Below are positions 33,114 to 42,455 of a DNA stretch of 64,000 nucleotides, in pieces. Source of the stretch: Victivallales bacterium (GTDB lineage: Bacteria; Verrucomicrobiota; Lentisphaeria; Oligosphaerales; Oligosphaeraceae). A model generated the notes under the pieces. It had not been told where the DNA came from. It was given only the letters and a program-made list of their open reading frames with translations, and did no database searches. The DNA lies in assembly GCA_017548425.1 (NCBI GenBank), contig JAFZAB010000081.1:1-64000 (forward strand), in the 5' to 3' direction. Position 1 is the first letter of the stretch, and each line of letters begins with the position of its first letter. A program made the position numbers and the translations under genes.

Positions 33114-33962
33114 ATGCAGGAAACGAGCAAGAAGATTTTTGAAGCCGCGAAAGACCATCTGCTGATCGCCGCCCATCGCGGTACTGCCGGCGGCAACATC
33201 CCGTGCAACACGATCCAGTCCTATGAGGCGGCGTTGCTTCAGGGCGCGGATATCATGGAGATTGACGTGTCGGTTTCGAAAGACCGCAAACTGTTCGTCT
33301 TCCATCCTGGAATGGAACCCGCCCATCTTCGTAGCAGCCGTTATATCAAGGATATGACGGCGGACGAAGTCGCGCAGTTGCGTTTTGTGAACCAAGATGG
33401 CACGCCCACGGAGTGCCCCGTCAGCACGCTGGATGAAATCTTTGATCTGTTTAAAGGCCGCTGCTTCATCAACGTCGATAAATTCTGGACGGCGATTCCG
33501 GAAATTACGGACTGCATCCGCCGCCATGGCATGCAGGATCAAGTCATCGTGAAGACCTCCCCGAAGGAAGAATGGTTCAAGCAGATCGAAGACTACGCTC
33601 CCGAACTGCCGTACATGCCGATCATCCAGAGCAACGATAAGATCACGGACATGCTGTTGACGCGCAAACTGAATTTCATCGGCGCGGAAGTGCTTTTCGA
33701 CAAGGATGATGAAGAGACGGCGTCGGACGCCTACATCGAGAAGATGCACAAGCATGGTCTTCTGCTGTGGGTCAACGCCATCATCTATAATTACAAGAAG
33801 CAGTTGTCGGCAGGCCATTCGGACGACGTGTCCATCATCGGCAAGATGGACGACGGCTGGGGCTGGCTGGCGGACAAGAAATTCGATATCGTCCAGACAG
33901 ATTGGATGCTGCCGATTCGCGAATACTACAAAGGCCGCGGCATGAAGGTCAAACAGCTCTAA
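33114..33962 (+). CDS. Glycerophosphodiester phosphodiesterase family protein
   Basis: A 282-residue GDPD-type TIM barrel predicted to hydrolyse glycerophosphodiesters to glycerol 3-phosphate and an alcohol. Metal and catalytic motifs include AAHRGTAGG (His-Arg, ~19), NTIQSYEAALLQGADIMEIDVS (Glu-x-Asp) and VFHPGMEP, where the usual His-Asp is His-Pro. No signal peptide is visible, so it is likely cytosolic. This variant (NIPCNTIQ instead of PENT) suggests a subfamily with a different substrate. AAGGAG lies 8 bp before the ATG. A second, more canonical GDPD is at 43758-44495. Confidence 0.85.
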   Translation: MQETSKKIFEAAKDHLLIAAHRGTAGGNIPCNTIQSYEAALLQGADIMEIDVSVSKDRKLFVFHPGMEPAHLRSSRYIKDMTADEVAQLRFVNQDGTPTECPVSTLDEIFDLFKGRCFINVDKFWTAIPEITDCIRRHGMQDQVIVKTSPKEEWFKQIEDYAPELPYMPIIQSNDKITDMLLTRKLNFIGAEVLFDKDDEETASDAYIEKMHKHGLLLWVNAIIYNYKKQLSAGHSDDVSIIGKMDDGWGWLADKKFDIVQTDWMLPIREYYKGRGMKVKQL

Positions 33963-34036
33963 TCGCATGATGCCAAACCTCTTGCATCCATGTGAAATGG
34001 ATGCAAGAGGATGGAGGAAGGTGTCAAAACAAAGGT

Positions 34037-34621
34037 GTGACATTGCAAGAGGCTTCAGAAAAAATCTTGATTCTGGCGTCCAATTCGCCGCGGCGGCGCG
34101 AACTGCTTGCCGAAGCTGGCGTGCGGTTCGAAATCCATGCCTATGAGACGGATGAACAGCGGATGGAAGGCGAGACGGCAGCGCATCTTGTCCAACGGCT
34201 ATCCTGTTTGAAGGCGCGTGCGGCGGAGACGCATCATCCTGGACGGGTGATACTTGGAGCGGATACCGTGGTGGTTCTTGATGACCGGATTCTGGGAAAG
34301 CCGAAGAACATGGATGAAGCGAAACGTTTTCTGCATGACTTGTCCGGACGGACGCATGTTGTGCTGACAGGCGTGACGTTGATTGATGGTCGTGGCCATG
34401 CAGATACGTGGCTTGCGACTTCCCATGTGACGTTCAAGACGTTGACGGACAAGATCATAGATGAATATTTCCGTTTGACGAATCCGCTGGACAAGGCGGG
34501 AGCGTATGGAATTCAGTCGCATGGGGAGATGCTTGTCGAACGCGTGGACGGTTTGATGAGCAATGTGATTGGCCTTCCCGTGGAGGAAGTCGTCCAGCGG
34601 CTGGAAACAATAGAATGGTGA
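34037..34621 (+). CDS. maf: Maf-family nucleoside triphosphate pyrophosphatase
   Basis: Maf proteins hydrolyse non-canonical or modified nucleotides (dTTP/UTP or m7GTP type) to monophosphates. The family opening [18 protein letters not shown] is followed by [20 protein letters not shown] and [13 protein letters not shown]. The late [20 protein letters not shown] segment carries the IQG-like loop with Ser in place of Gly. Length is close to the usual 190-200. An in-frame ATG at 33992 would add 15 unlike residues; GTG 34037 or TTG 34043 after AAAGG are the more likely starts. It begins the maf-dtd-cysE-glcD-like run, with dtd following after 4 bp. Confidence 0.9.
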   Translation: MTLQEASEKILILASNSPRRRELLAEAGVRFEIHAYETDEQRMEGETAAHLVQRLSCLKARAAETHHPGRVILGADTVVVLDDRILGKPKNMDEAKRFLHDLSGRTHVVLTGVTLIDGRGHADTWLATSHVTFKTLTDKIIDEYFRLTNPLDKAGAYGIQSHGEMLVERVDGLMSNVIGLPVEEVVQRLETIEW

Positions 34622-34625
34622 TGAC

Positions 34626-35087
34626 ATGCGGGCATTGGTGCAACGAGTTTCAGAAGCGTCGGTAACGGTTGACGGCGAATGCATTGGAAAGATTGGAAAA
34701 GGCTTTCTCGTGCTGTTCGGCGTGACGCATAGCGATACGAAGGCGGAGGCGGATTTTCTTGTCGATAAGGTCGTGAATCTTCGGATTTTCGAAGACGACG
34801 AAGGAAAGTTGAATCGCTCTCTGCTGGATGTCGGTGGCGAACTGCTTGTGGTCAGCCAATTTACGTTGTACGGCGATGCGCGGAAGGGGCGTCGCCCAAG
34901 CTTCGTCGATGCGGCGCCGGGCAATGTTTCGGAACCGATGTATGAATATTTTGTCTGTAAGTTGCGCGAGACAGGCGTGCATGTGGAGACGGGGCGTTTC
35001 GGGGCGGACATGAAAGTGGCGCTTGTGAACGACGGTCCTGTTACATTGATGTTGGAGAAAGATGCGCAGGATGTGACAAAACGATAA
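34626..35087 (+). CDS. dtd: D-aminoacyl-tRNA deacylase
   Basis: Dtd removes D-amino acids (and glycine from tRNA-Ala) mischarged on tRNA, working as a homodimer. At 153 residues the length is standard. The protein starts [17 protein letters not shown], contains [17 protein letters not shown] (the catalytic SQFTL motif) and ends with [12 protein letters not shown], a variant of the usual NxGPVT cross-subunit motif in which the second position is Asp. It lies 4 bp downstream of maf and upstream of a serine acetyltransferase gene, all on the plus strand. Confidence 0.95.
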   Translation: MRALVQRVSEASVTVDGECIGKIGKGFLVLFGVTHSDTKAEADFLVDKVVNLRIFEDDEGKLNRSLLDVGGELLVVSQFTLYGDARKGRRPSFVDAAPGNVSEPMYEYFVCKLRETGVHVETGRFGADMKVALVNDGPVTLMLEKDAQDVTKR

Positions 35088-35111
35088 GATTTTGGAAGGT
35101 TGTCGGAAACA

Positions 35112-36089
35112 ATGGAATCGAAGCGGAATTTAGGTTATAAACTGTCAAAGTGGATTAACGGGACGTCATGGACGGACGAGAAGGCGCGCAGTTTGACGGA
35201 GCGCCTCTGCGGAAGCTATGCGAATGAAATCGGCGTGAACTACAACGAACGTTGCGGCATGCCGCAGCGTGAGGCTATTTTCAACGTCTTGGAACAGCTT
35301 CTGGATCTGTTGTTTCCAGGCTACACGGGTAACCGTTCGTTCACGACGACGGAGCAGTATTTCGTCGTTGGCAGCATGGTGAATACTGTTTTCCGTGAAC
35401 TTTCCTCCCAGTTGACGCACGCCTTGGCGTTCAATTGCATGAAAGCGAACTGCGAAGGGGATTGCTTCCGCAGCGGCGAGGAGATCGCCGAACGGCTGAT
35501 GATGAAACTGCCGGAAATCCGCGAAATTCTGTTGACGGACGCACAGGCGGCTTTGGATGGTGATCCTGCCGCTAAGTCGTTGGATGAGATTATCTTGGCG
35601 TATCCAGGCTTCAAGGCGATCAGCATCCATCGCATTGCCCATGAACTGTATGCGGAGAAGATTCCGTTCATTCCGCGCGTCATGAGCGAATACGCCCATA
35701 CGATTACAGGAATCGACATCAATCCAGGCGCGACGATTGGCCCGTCGTTCTTCATCGACCACGGCACAGGCGTCGTGGTTGGCGAGACCGCCGTCATCGG
35801 CGCACGCGTAAAGCTCTATCAAGGCGTGACTTTGGGTGCCTTAAGCTTCCCGAAGGACGCCTGCGGGGCGATCATCAAAGGACGCAAACGGCATCCGAAT
35901 ATCGAAGACGATGTGACGATCTATTCCGAAGCCTCGATTCTGGGCGACATCACAATCGGCCATCATTCCATCATCGGCGGTAACGTCTGGTTGACGGAAT
36001 CCGTGCCACCGTACAGCAAAGTGACGGTTTCGCCTGCGGAATTGTCGATCACACAGCGCAAGGCACATGGCGTTGAAGAAAAGCGTTAA
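35112..36089 (+). CDS. cysE: Serine O-acetyltransferase
   Basis: Transfers acetyl from acetyl-CoA to L-serine to form O-acetylserine, the precursor of cysteine. It is about 325 residues, the longer EpsC-like type. The N-terminal helical domain ends with the conserved AHELYAEKIPFIPRVMSEYAH segment (about 178-198). The left-handed beta-helix shows GIDINPGATIGPSFFIDHGT (catalytic Asp/His), VVVGETAVIGARVKLYQGVT, KRHPNIEDDVTIYSEASILG and IGHHSIIGGNVWL. A TTG at 35100 could extend it by four residues. No cysK is present in the window. It lies between dtd and the GlcD-type oxidase. Confidence 0.93.
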   Translation: MESKRNLGYKLSKWINGTSWTDEKARSLTERLCGSYANEIGVNYNERCGMPQREAIFNVLEQLLDLLFPGYTGNRSFTTTEQYFVVGSMVNTVFRELSSQLTHALAFNCMKANCEGDCFRSGEEIAERLMMKLPEIREILLTDAQAALDGDPAAKSLDEIILAYPGFKAISIHRIAHELYAEKIPFIPRVMSEYAHTITGIDINPGATIGPSFFIDHGTGVVVGETAVIGARVKLYQGVTLGALSFPKDACGAIIKGRKRHPNIEDDVTIYSEASILGDITIGHHSIIGGNVWLTESVPPYSKVTVSPAELSITQRKAHGVEEKR

Positions 36090-36123
36090 TGCCTCTAGAT
36101 AGTTGGAACAGAGGATATTCGGT

Positions 36124-37740
36124 ATGAGCGGAAATATTGCGAAAGCCAGTCAGACGCCTGTGGGCGGAATGCCGCAGATGGTGGTTGGCGAAGCGTTGTC
36201 GTCATGGCGGAAATATTTCAGTGACGAATCTCGCAAGGAAGGCGATGCGGATTGCATCGCGTTGCCGCAGAATGCTGAAGAGGTTGCCATGGCGGTTCGC
36301 GAAGCCGCTCGCAATGGATGGAATGTGACGATTTCCGGTGCGCGGACAGGTATTACGGCCGCCGCCGTTCCAGATGGCGGACTTGTGTTGAGTTTGGAAC
36401 GAATGAACCATGTGCTCGGCCTGCGCAAAAATGAACGCGGCGATTTTTTTGTTCATTGCGAATCTGGCGTCCGTTTGGGCGATTTACAGAAGTCGTTGCA
36501 AACTGGCATGTTCGCGGATTCGAAGGATTGGTCGGAAGAGAGCAGGGCGTTGTTGACGGAATTGCGTGACGCGAAACTTTTCTATCCGCCGGATCCGACG
36601 GAGACGAGTGCGTCCATCGGCGGCACGGTCGCCTGCAACGCGTCTGGCGCGCATACGTTCGGCTATGGGCCGACGCGTCCCTACGTGGAAGCGATGCATG
36701 TCGTCTTGGCGGATGGTTCATCATTGGATTTGCATCGTGGCGAATGGATGGCTGATGATGACGGTGCATTTGCATTGCAAATGCCTGATGGGACGATTCT
36801 TAACGGTAAAATGCCATCGTATCCATGGCCGAAGACGAAAAGTGCGGCGGGATATTTTTCCGGTGGGCGTGACGTGATGGATTTGTTCATCGGTTCGGAA
36901 GGGACGTTGGGCGTCGTGACGGACGTTGAATTACGGCTTGTGCCGCGTCCAGAGCGGAGCATCATGGTGATGTGCTTTTGGGCGGATGAAGCGACCGCAT
37001 TGAAGTTCGTCCATGCGTTACGGGCTGAACGCAAACAACTTGGGCTTGAAGCCGTAGAGTATTTCGGGGCGGATGCGTTGGACATGCTGCGTGAACGCCG
37101 CCGTCTGCTAGGCGCGGCGTCTGGTGTGCCCGCCTGTTTGGAAGACGATATGCGGCATGGCGTTTTTCTGGACGTCGGTTGCAGCGCGGCGGATGAACGC
37201 GATGTGTTGCAACGCCTTCAAAAGGTCATCAAATCCTTGGGTGGTGATGCGGGAAAGTGCTGGTGCGCAACGGAAAACGACACACGTGAAAGGCTCCGGC
37301 TGTTCCGCCATGCATTGCCGGAAACCGTTAATGGATTGATTGCGCAAATCCGCCGTCAATATCCGACAGTGACAAAATTGGGCACCGACATGGCGGTGCC
37401 AGATGAGCGTCTGGAGGAATATGTAGCGATGTTCCATGAAGAGCTGGGAGCCGCTGGACTGCGGTATGTGACGTTTGGTCATGTCGGCGACAACCATTTG
37501 CATGTGAACATCTTGCCACGTAATCCAGACGAATATGCCAAAGGAAAGGCCTTGTATTTTGATTTGGCGAAACGCGTCGTCGCGATGGGGGGCTCCCCTG
37601 CCGCCGAACATGGCATCGGCAAGCTGAAGACAAACTTTTTGGAGTTGCTGATTGGCAAACAGGGCGTGGAGGAAATGCGTGCGATCAAAGCACTTTTTGA
37701 TCCGCACGGCATGCTTGGCCCAAAGACGCTGATGGGCTAG
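36124..37740 (+). CDS. FAD-binding oxidase of the GlcD / D-lactate dehydrogenase type
   Basis: A 538-residue flavoprotein of the D-2-hydroxyacid dehydrogenase (GlcD/Dld-like) family. The N-terminal FAD_binding_4 domain shows TISGARTGITAAAVPDGG and SIGGTVACNASGAHTFGYGP. The C-terminal FAD-oxidase domain has HVGDNHLHVNILPRN and AAEHGIGKLKTNFLELL, followed by a terminal DPHGMLGPKTLM. The likely reaction is oxidation of glycolate, lactate or a larger hydroxyacid to a keto acid. No GlcE/GlcF partner is adjacent. The start is set at ATG 36124, with AGAGGA 9 bp upstream; a TTG at 36103 is less likely. It lies 34 bp after the serine acetyltransferase. Confidence 0.88.
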   Translation: MSGNIAKASQTPVGGMPQMVVGEALSSWRKYFSDESRKEGDADCIALPQNAEEVAMAVREAARNGWNVTISGARTGITAAAVPDGGLVLSLERMNHVLGLRKNERGDFFVHCESGVRLGDLQKSLQTGMFADSKDWSEESRALLTELRDAKLFYPPDPTETSASIGGTVACNASGAHTFGYGPTRPYVEAMHVVLADGSSLDLHRGEWMADDDGAFALQMPDGTILNGKMPSYPWPKTKSAAGYFSGGRDVMDLFIGSEGTLGVVTDVELRLVPRPERSIMVMCFWADEATALKFVHALRAERKQLGLEAVEYFGADALDMLRERRRLLGAASGVPACLEDDMRHGVFLDVGCSAADERDVLQRLQKVIKSLGGDAGKCWCATENDTRERLRLFRHALPETVNGLIAQIRRQYPTVTKLGTDMAVPDERLEEYVAMFHEELGAAGLRYVTFGHVGDNHLHVNILPRNPDEYAKGKALYFDLAKRVVAMGGSPAAEHGIGKLKTNFLELLIGKQGVEEMRAIKALFDPHGMLGPKTLMG

Positions 37741-37812
37741 ATGGCTGGGAGTATCCTCTTGTCCAGTGCCGACGGCGGAAGTCGTCGCGTGAAGGCGGGA
37801 CGCATGCGCCAC

Positions 37813-37989
37813 TTATGGTCTTTGAAGACGGTGCTTTCTGGAGATTTGTGATTCTGAATTAGTTGGATTTTCTAGATTCTCTGGATCTTGAGCAATCTCC
37901 CGTCTTTGCTTTTTTACGTTTTCTAGCTTGCCCTGCTTGTAGGCAATTGCTTCCTCAAGACTCTTCTTCAGATCTTCAAAATTGCTCAT
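37813..37989 (-). pseudogene. Broken HTH-type antitoxin-like gene truncated in a repeat
   Basis: Only about 58 codons. The N-terminus, MSNFEDLKKSLEEAIAYKQG, strongly resembles the N-terminal helix of XRE/HigA-type antitoxins, which normally continue into a helix-turn-helix. Here the reading enters a degenerate TTCTGGA/TCCAG repeat (about 37845-37890, giving PENLENPTNSESQ) and stops, so the DNA-binding domain is missing. GGAGA precedes the ATG by about 6 bp, so it may still be translated. No toxin gene is adjacent. It could also be a distinct short protein. Confidence 0.5.
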
Positions 37990-38008
37990 GATTTCTCTCC
38001 TTTCAAGA

Positions 38009-38542
38009 TTATTTCGCCACAATACGATAGCCAATCTCACCAAGCAGTTCATCTATCTTGATGCCATGCTTTGATTTTTTTACATTTGGAGAGCTGTATA
38101 AAAAGTAATCCCCTAGCTTGAACACTCCACTAGAACCAAAACTGCCTTTAGGCATGCCGACCATGAAATCTTTTGTTTCGAACTCGTCCATTGCTTTGAT
38201 TAAGCCTGACTTATTCATAATGAAAAGGTTCGTGAAGTGAAGATTGACTCCTTCATTACGGACAAGGACTCCAAGATACTGCGGAGCAGACTCAAATTTG
38301 TTAATTGAAGTAATTGGCCTATTGAAAATGACACCATCTTTTGTAACAACCTCAAAATACAGAGATTTTTCTGTGCCGATAATGGGTTTGATATCATAGC
38401 AATAATATGATATCTTCAGCCATGGGGCTAGCATCTCTATCGTCAGCGAAGGTTTCTTCTCCCGTTCCTCTTCCGCCACTCCAGCTGGAACTTGAAGCAA
38501 GAACAACACGGCTGCAAAGAAAATCATTGTTTTATGTTTCAT
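38009..38542 (-). CDS. Exported hypothetical protein
   Basis: A 177-residue protein with a signal peptide (MKHKTMIFFAAVLFLLQVPAGVAEE). The mature domain looks like a single beta-rich fold, with segments SLTIEMLAPWLKISYYCYD, LYFEVVTKDGVIFNRPI and PQYLGVLVRNEGVNLHF. I do not recognise a family. AAGGAG precedes the ATG by about 7 bp. Its base composition is more AT-rich than most neighbours, and it lies between the broken antitoxin-like gene and the DUF4175-type gene, so horizontal acquisition is possible. Confidence 0.6.
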   Translation of the reverse strand: MKHKTMIFFAAVLFLLQVPAGVAEEEREKKPSLTIEMLAPWLKISYYCYDIKPIIGTEKSLYFEVVTKDGVIFNRPITSINKFESAPQYLGVLVRNEGVNLHFTNLFIMNKSGLIKAMDEFETKDFMVGMPKGSFGSSGVFKLGDYFLYSSPNVKKSKHGIKIDELLGEIGYRIVAK

Positions 38543-38585
38543 GAATGACTCCTTGGCTAATCTCTGATAAAAGGCTAAAAGTCTC

Positions 38586-41500
38586 TTACTTATCCAAACT
38601 ACGGTAGTAATTGTTAATCAAGCCTTTGTATTCGTCTGAAACATTGTCCAGGTTGATATCCGCCGCGGCGCTGCCGCCTTGTCGTGAGCCGGAAGCGACT
38701 GGAAGAGGAAGGATGGCGCCTGATTGGGCGGAAACCTGCGTGTCCGAAAGATTTCGCAGGACACGCTTCCGAACTGTGTTCAAATCCTTCAAATCCGGCG
38801 GCTGGTTTTCGACAGCCCGCAGTTCACGAGCCGCTTCACCAAGATTGCCTGGATTGACATAAAGCATTCTGGCGGATGCATACATGGCTTCCGTCTCCTT
38901 GCGAATCTGCCGTGGATTCGTGCCATGCGCGGCAGTATGGAGGTCGCGTCGTGGCGCGTTGCCGAACATGCCGATGGCTTCCGATTCGCCGCCGAGTTTG
39001 CCGCCGCCTGTGGCGCGCGCTTTCATCGTGGAATCTTTATCCTCTGTGACCATGCCTTTCTGGAATTGATCCTGCGTGCGGCGGGCATGCGTTTCGCGGC
39101 CTTCATAGCCTTTGACATGGTTTTCGACGAGTTCACCGTCGGCCTGACCTTCGCGTCCGGAACCGGAACGGCCTGTCATTTCGTTGTCGTTGGGGCGCGT
39201 GTTGCCAGTCTTGCCTTTGGCGGCGAAGCTCGGCATGTTGCCGTCCATGATGGCCCAACCCATTTCGGCATCCGCTACGATGTTGTTTCCTGTGCCGTCC
39301 TGCGACTGATCGTCGATTTGATTATCTTGGTCAAGTAGTTCTCCGACAATGTCTTCCAACTCTTCAGGCAGTTCGACGAGCGGAATTTCCGGAAATTCAT
39401 CCGTATCAAAGGATTCCATATTCCAGACAAAATGATCCGGCGTGTCGGGAAGCCACATTTCGACGTCGTCGATGCGCTCTTTCGTGCCACGGATGGCGTC
39501 CAGAATGCCGTCTTCCTTCTGGACGGCGATTTCAACGGCTTCCGCCTTTTCGGAATCTCTGGCCTGCGTGACATCTTCATAGATTTCGCGCATCTTGGAA
39601 TTCAATTCGTTACAGAGCGGAAGCTCAGGGAACTGATAAAGGTCGTTGGCGGCTTTTTCAATCATGTCGAGCATTTCCTCATGCTCTTTCGCGGCTTTCG
39701 CAAGTTCTTCTTTTGCTTCATCGTCCATATTGGCGTTGGCCTTGATTTCTCGCACGGTGGAGGTGATGGCGGCTTGCTTTTTCTCCATCGCATCCAAAAC
39801 GTCCTTTGCTTCCGCAAGGACCTTTTTCACATCGTCGATGGTCTTTTTGAAATTGGTGAGACGCCATTTGTTGAGAATGGCCAGAACGTCGGCTAGAACT
39901 TTGAGCGTGGCCTTCTGGTCGTCGATGGCCGCGTCAAGATCATTGTCTTCAATGGCTTCCGCCGCTCCGAGCGCATGGTCGTAGGCTTTCCCATCGTCGA
40001 TGGTCTTATTGGCGACCTTCAATTGATTGGCGAAATCATCGTCCGCATGCTCCGTCACGTATGACGCGCAGAGCACCTGTATGTTCAGAATGCCATGCGC
40101 GACCGTGTCTTGATTGCGTGCGAGCGCGGAAAGGACGATTTTCTGGCCTTTCTTGGCATCCATGGCGTCTTTCAAGGCAGTCTGCTGCTTTTTCAGCAAG
40201 GCTTGGATGGCGGCGAAAATATCCGTTTTGGCCTGATGTTCTTGTTCGCGAGCCAATGCGTCCAGATTCATATTGGAGAGGGCGGCGACGATGGCGGTCT
40301 GCAAGGCCGTGCATTTGCGGATGGCGTCGGCCTTTTGCTGACGGGGGGCCTGATGGATTTCATCAAACGCGGCAATGGCTTGAAGCATCTCTTGATTGAC
40401 CAGTCCGACGATGGTGTCAGCGAATCCGCCGAGAGCGGCACGGTTGTCCAACAGCTTGATGGATTCTTCGCGGATGGTGCGTTGGCGTGCATGGATGTCC
40501 GCCAGTCTATCTTCTGGAAGTTTCTTGTTTGTAATGGTTTGTTCAAGAAGCAGATTGGTGTCTTTCAGGGCCGTCTTCTGCATTTTCAGAATGTCGGCGA
40601 TACCGATCGCAATCTCGCGGAGCGTTTCCGCCTTGTTGGCAACATTGTTCTCCGACTGCTGGATTTTCACATGGATGATGGCGGATTTTGCGCGACGACG
40701 GCTGGCGGACGGCGTTTCATCCTCCGCCCACAAACGGAAGCGAAGTTCTTCCTTTTGGTTGAACGTCGCGGTCTCGACGGTGAAACGAGCGGAGAACACT
40801 TTCGTGCGTTCTTCTGGCGAAACGGCGCGGACTTCCTCCGTGCCATTGTCTTCCAACAGGCGGTCGATACCCGCACGGGCGACGCCGAAATCGTCGGTCG
40901 CACGGAAAGCGACGGCGAACGGTTCGTCTGGACGGACGGTGATGACGGTCGGCGTATCGAGAAGTTGGATGGACGGTTGGCGGTCCGCTAAGATGTTGAC
41001 AGGGAAGGGGATGGAGACGCTGGAATCGTTTTCATCCGTCATTTTTAGAATGATTTGTCCGTCCAACAGCGTGGCGAAATCAACGTCAATGGCATCCGAT
41101 TGATTTTCCTTTGACAGACAAGATGTCAGAACCGTATCATTCTGAATAAGTTCCGCTTGCGTCAGTGGTTTGGAGATTTGCGCATGGAGCTTCAGGCGGG
41201 AACCGCCGATGACGGATGGCTTCTCCTGCGTGGAGTTGAATTGGGCGGGCGGCATTTCCGTGTAGGCGGGGGGCACCACCGTCGCTTCCCAATGGAGCAG
41301 GGCGGGGGGATTGTCCAACGTAACGTATTGCCAATCAGATGTGCTGTCGCCTGCCATGAGGCGGAATCTGGCCTGATCGAAAACAGGCGGCGTGATGACG
41401 CTGAAGTTCGGTTCCGTTTCGTCCGTGCTTCGTTTCATGGAAAGTTTTTCAATGGAGGCGTCTGGCGCCGCGCACCATTGGATGATCGTTTCAGACGGAA

Positions 41501-42167
41501 TGTCGCCTTCCAGAATGGCCGCGATGGTGAGCTGTTCACCACGTTGGACACGTGCGTTTTGCGGCAGGAGACTGACGATGCGTGTCTTCGCATAGGGGAG
41601 CAAGTCACTGCCCGGACGGAGGATACGTTGCAATGCGACGGTCATCCGTTCGGGAGCCGCAACCATGGAAATCACAACGGCGAGCAACACGGCGGGCAGG
41701 GTGGCGGCCAGCCATTTCAATGGTCGTTTGGAATACAGCTCCGACGCTTTGATGGTGGCGGGATTGACATCCGTGTCCGCCAAAAGTGTTTCGACGATTT
41801 CCGTCGGCGTGTTTTCAGAATCCGCGAATTGGACGGCGTTTATGAAAGCGTTGTCGGCATCCGGGCGGGCCTTTTCCAATAGGGTGGCCATGGCTTGGTC
41901 CGACAGTTTGACCAAGGCGGTCCGGATGACGAAAACAAACGCGGCAATTACGGCTAAAGCTGTGATACCGAAGGCGATATAGCGAGACGGATGGCTGAAA
42001 TGGCATAGCACGTCCAGACCTGCGGCTACGAAAAGAATGACGACCGCAGGAAGCAGACTCCAAAGGGCGGCGATGGCTGTCAGTTGGAGCTTGCGTTTGC
42101 GTTTCAAGGCATGGATGCTGTCAAGCAGATGACGCAGGCATGGCCCTGTCTGGGCGGGGTTGACCAT
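38586..42167 (-). CDS. DUF4175-type large membrane protein with coiled coil
   Basis: A roughly 1193-residue membrane-anchored protein resembling the DUF4175 family. Two hydrophobic segments lie near the N-terminus (AALWSLLPAVVILFVAAGL and FGITALAVIAAFVFVI) and a third near residue 180 (AATLPAVLLAVVISMVAAP). A beta-rich region follows, then a long charged helical region (about 530-930) likely to form coiled coil, and a Gly/Asn/Ser-rich C-terminal tail. Relatives are usually near MoxR AAA ATPase and von Willebrand A genes, but none is found here. The start at 42167 has GGAGA upstream; a longer reading (42251) would be translated through a CACAGAT repeat (residues CNLCDLW) and is rejected. Confidence 0.75.
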   Translation of the reverse strand: MVNPAQTGPCLRHLLDSIHALKRKRKLQLTAIAALWSLLPAVVILFVAAGLDVLCHFSHPSRYIAFGITALAVIAAFVFVIRTALVKLSDQAMATLLEKARPDADNAFINAVQFADSENTPTEIVETLLADTDVNPATIKASELYSKRPLKWLAATLPAVLLAVVISMVAAPERMTVALQRILRPGSDLLPYAKTRIVSLLPQNARVQRGEQLTIAAILEGDIPSETIIQWCAAPDASIEKLSMKRSTDETEPNFSVITPPVFDQARFRLMAGDSTSDWQYVTLDNPPALLHWEATVVPPAYTEMPPAQFNSTQEKPSVIGGSRLKLHAQISKPLTQAELIQNDTVLTSCLSKENQSDAIDVDFATLLDGQIILKMTDENDSSVSIPFPVNILADRQPSIQLLDTPTVITVRPDEPFAVAFRATDDFGVARAGIDRLLEDNGTEEVRAVSPEERTKVFSARFTVETATFNQKEELRFRLWAEDETPSASRRRAKSAIIHVKIQQSENNVANKAETLREIAIGIADILKMQKTALKDTNLLLEQTITNKKLPEDRLADIHARQRTIREESIKLLDNRAALGGFADTIVGLVNQEMLQAIAAFDEIHQAPRQQKADAIRKCTALQTAIVAALSNMNLDALAREQEHQAKTDIFAAIQALLKKQQTALKDAMDAKKGQKIVLSALARNQDTVAHGILNIQVLCASYVTEHADDDFANQLKVANKTIDDGKAYDHALGAAEAIEDNDLDAAIDDQKATLKVLADVLAILNKWRLTNFKKTIDDVKKVLAEAKDVLDAMEKKQAAITSTVREIKANANMDDEAKEELAKAAKEHEEMLDMIEKAANDLYQFPELPLCNELNSKMREIYEDVTQARDSEKAEAVEIAVQKEDGILDAIRGTKERIDDVEMWLPDTPDHFVWNMESFDTDEFPEIPLVELPEELEDIVGELLDQDNQIDDQSQDGTGNNIVADAEMGWAIMDGNMPSFAAKGKTGNTRPNDNEMTGRSGSGREGQADGELVENHVKGYEGRETHARRTQDQFQKGMVTEDKDSTMKARATGGGKLGGESEAIGMFGNAPRRDLHTAAHGTNPRQIRKETEAMYASARMLYVNPGNLGEAARELRAVENQPPDLKDLNTVRKRVLRNLSDTQVSAQSGAILPLPVASGSRQGGSAAADINLDNVSDEYKGLINNYYRSLDK

Positions 42168-42217
42168 ATTTTCTCCTGAGGCAATTTCAAAATTGCTCAA
42201 ATGTCTATGTAAAGGAA

Positions 42218-42370
42218 ACCACAGATCACACAGATTACACTGATTTTTCACAGATAGCCTTGCCGCCGAGGCCGATAAAAACGCTTAAGATTCTGATTAT
42301 AAAAAGAATATAAAAAACAAACAGGATTCATCGGCCTCCGGCGCCAAGGCTGGTTCTGAAAATCACAGAT
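42218..42370. repeat. Module A variant (CACAGATTAC) and GC-rich module C
   Basis: CCACAGATCA-CACAGATTAC-ACTGATTTTT-CACAGAT is a 10-bp-period array (about 42219-42255). GCCTTGCCGCCGAGGCC follows at 42257-42273, and a reverse-oriented GGCCTCCGGCGCCAAGGC at 42333-42350, so the GC-rich parts form a loose inverted pair. This is most of the 288-bp gap between the DUF4175-type gene and the oxidoreductase. Confidence 0.7.
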
Positions 42371-42455
42371 AAAAAACAGGCTCAAGTTAGACTTTTGAAA
42401 TTATCTCTCCTATTACAGAAATGAAAAACAGGCGCTTTTCGTTGAATGGAAATAA

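Noticed and set aside
34199-35011. A 270-codon minus-strand frame across maf and dtd
   Set aside because: It spans two well-supported plus-strand genes and has no domain features.
42168-42251. Upstream extension of the DUF4175-type protein (start 42251)
   Set aside because: The extra residues (CNLCDLW...) are a translation of the CACAGAT repeat and a good ribosome-binding site precedes 42167.
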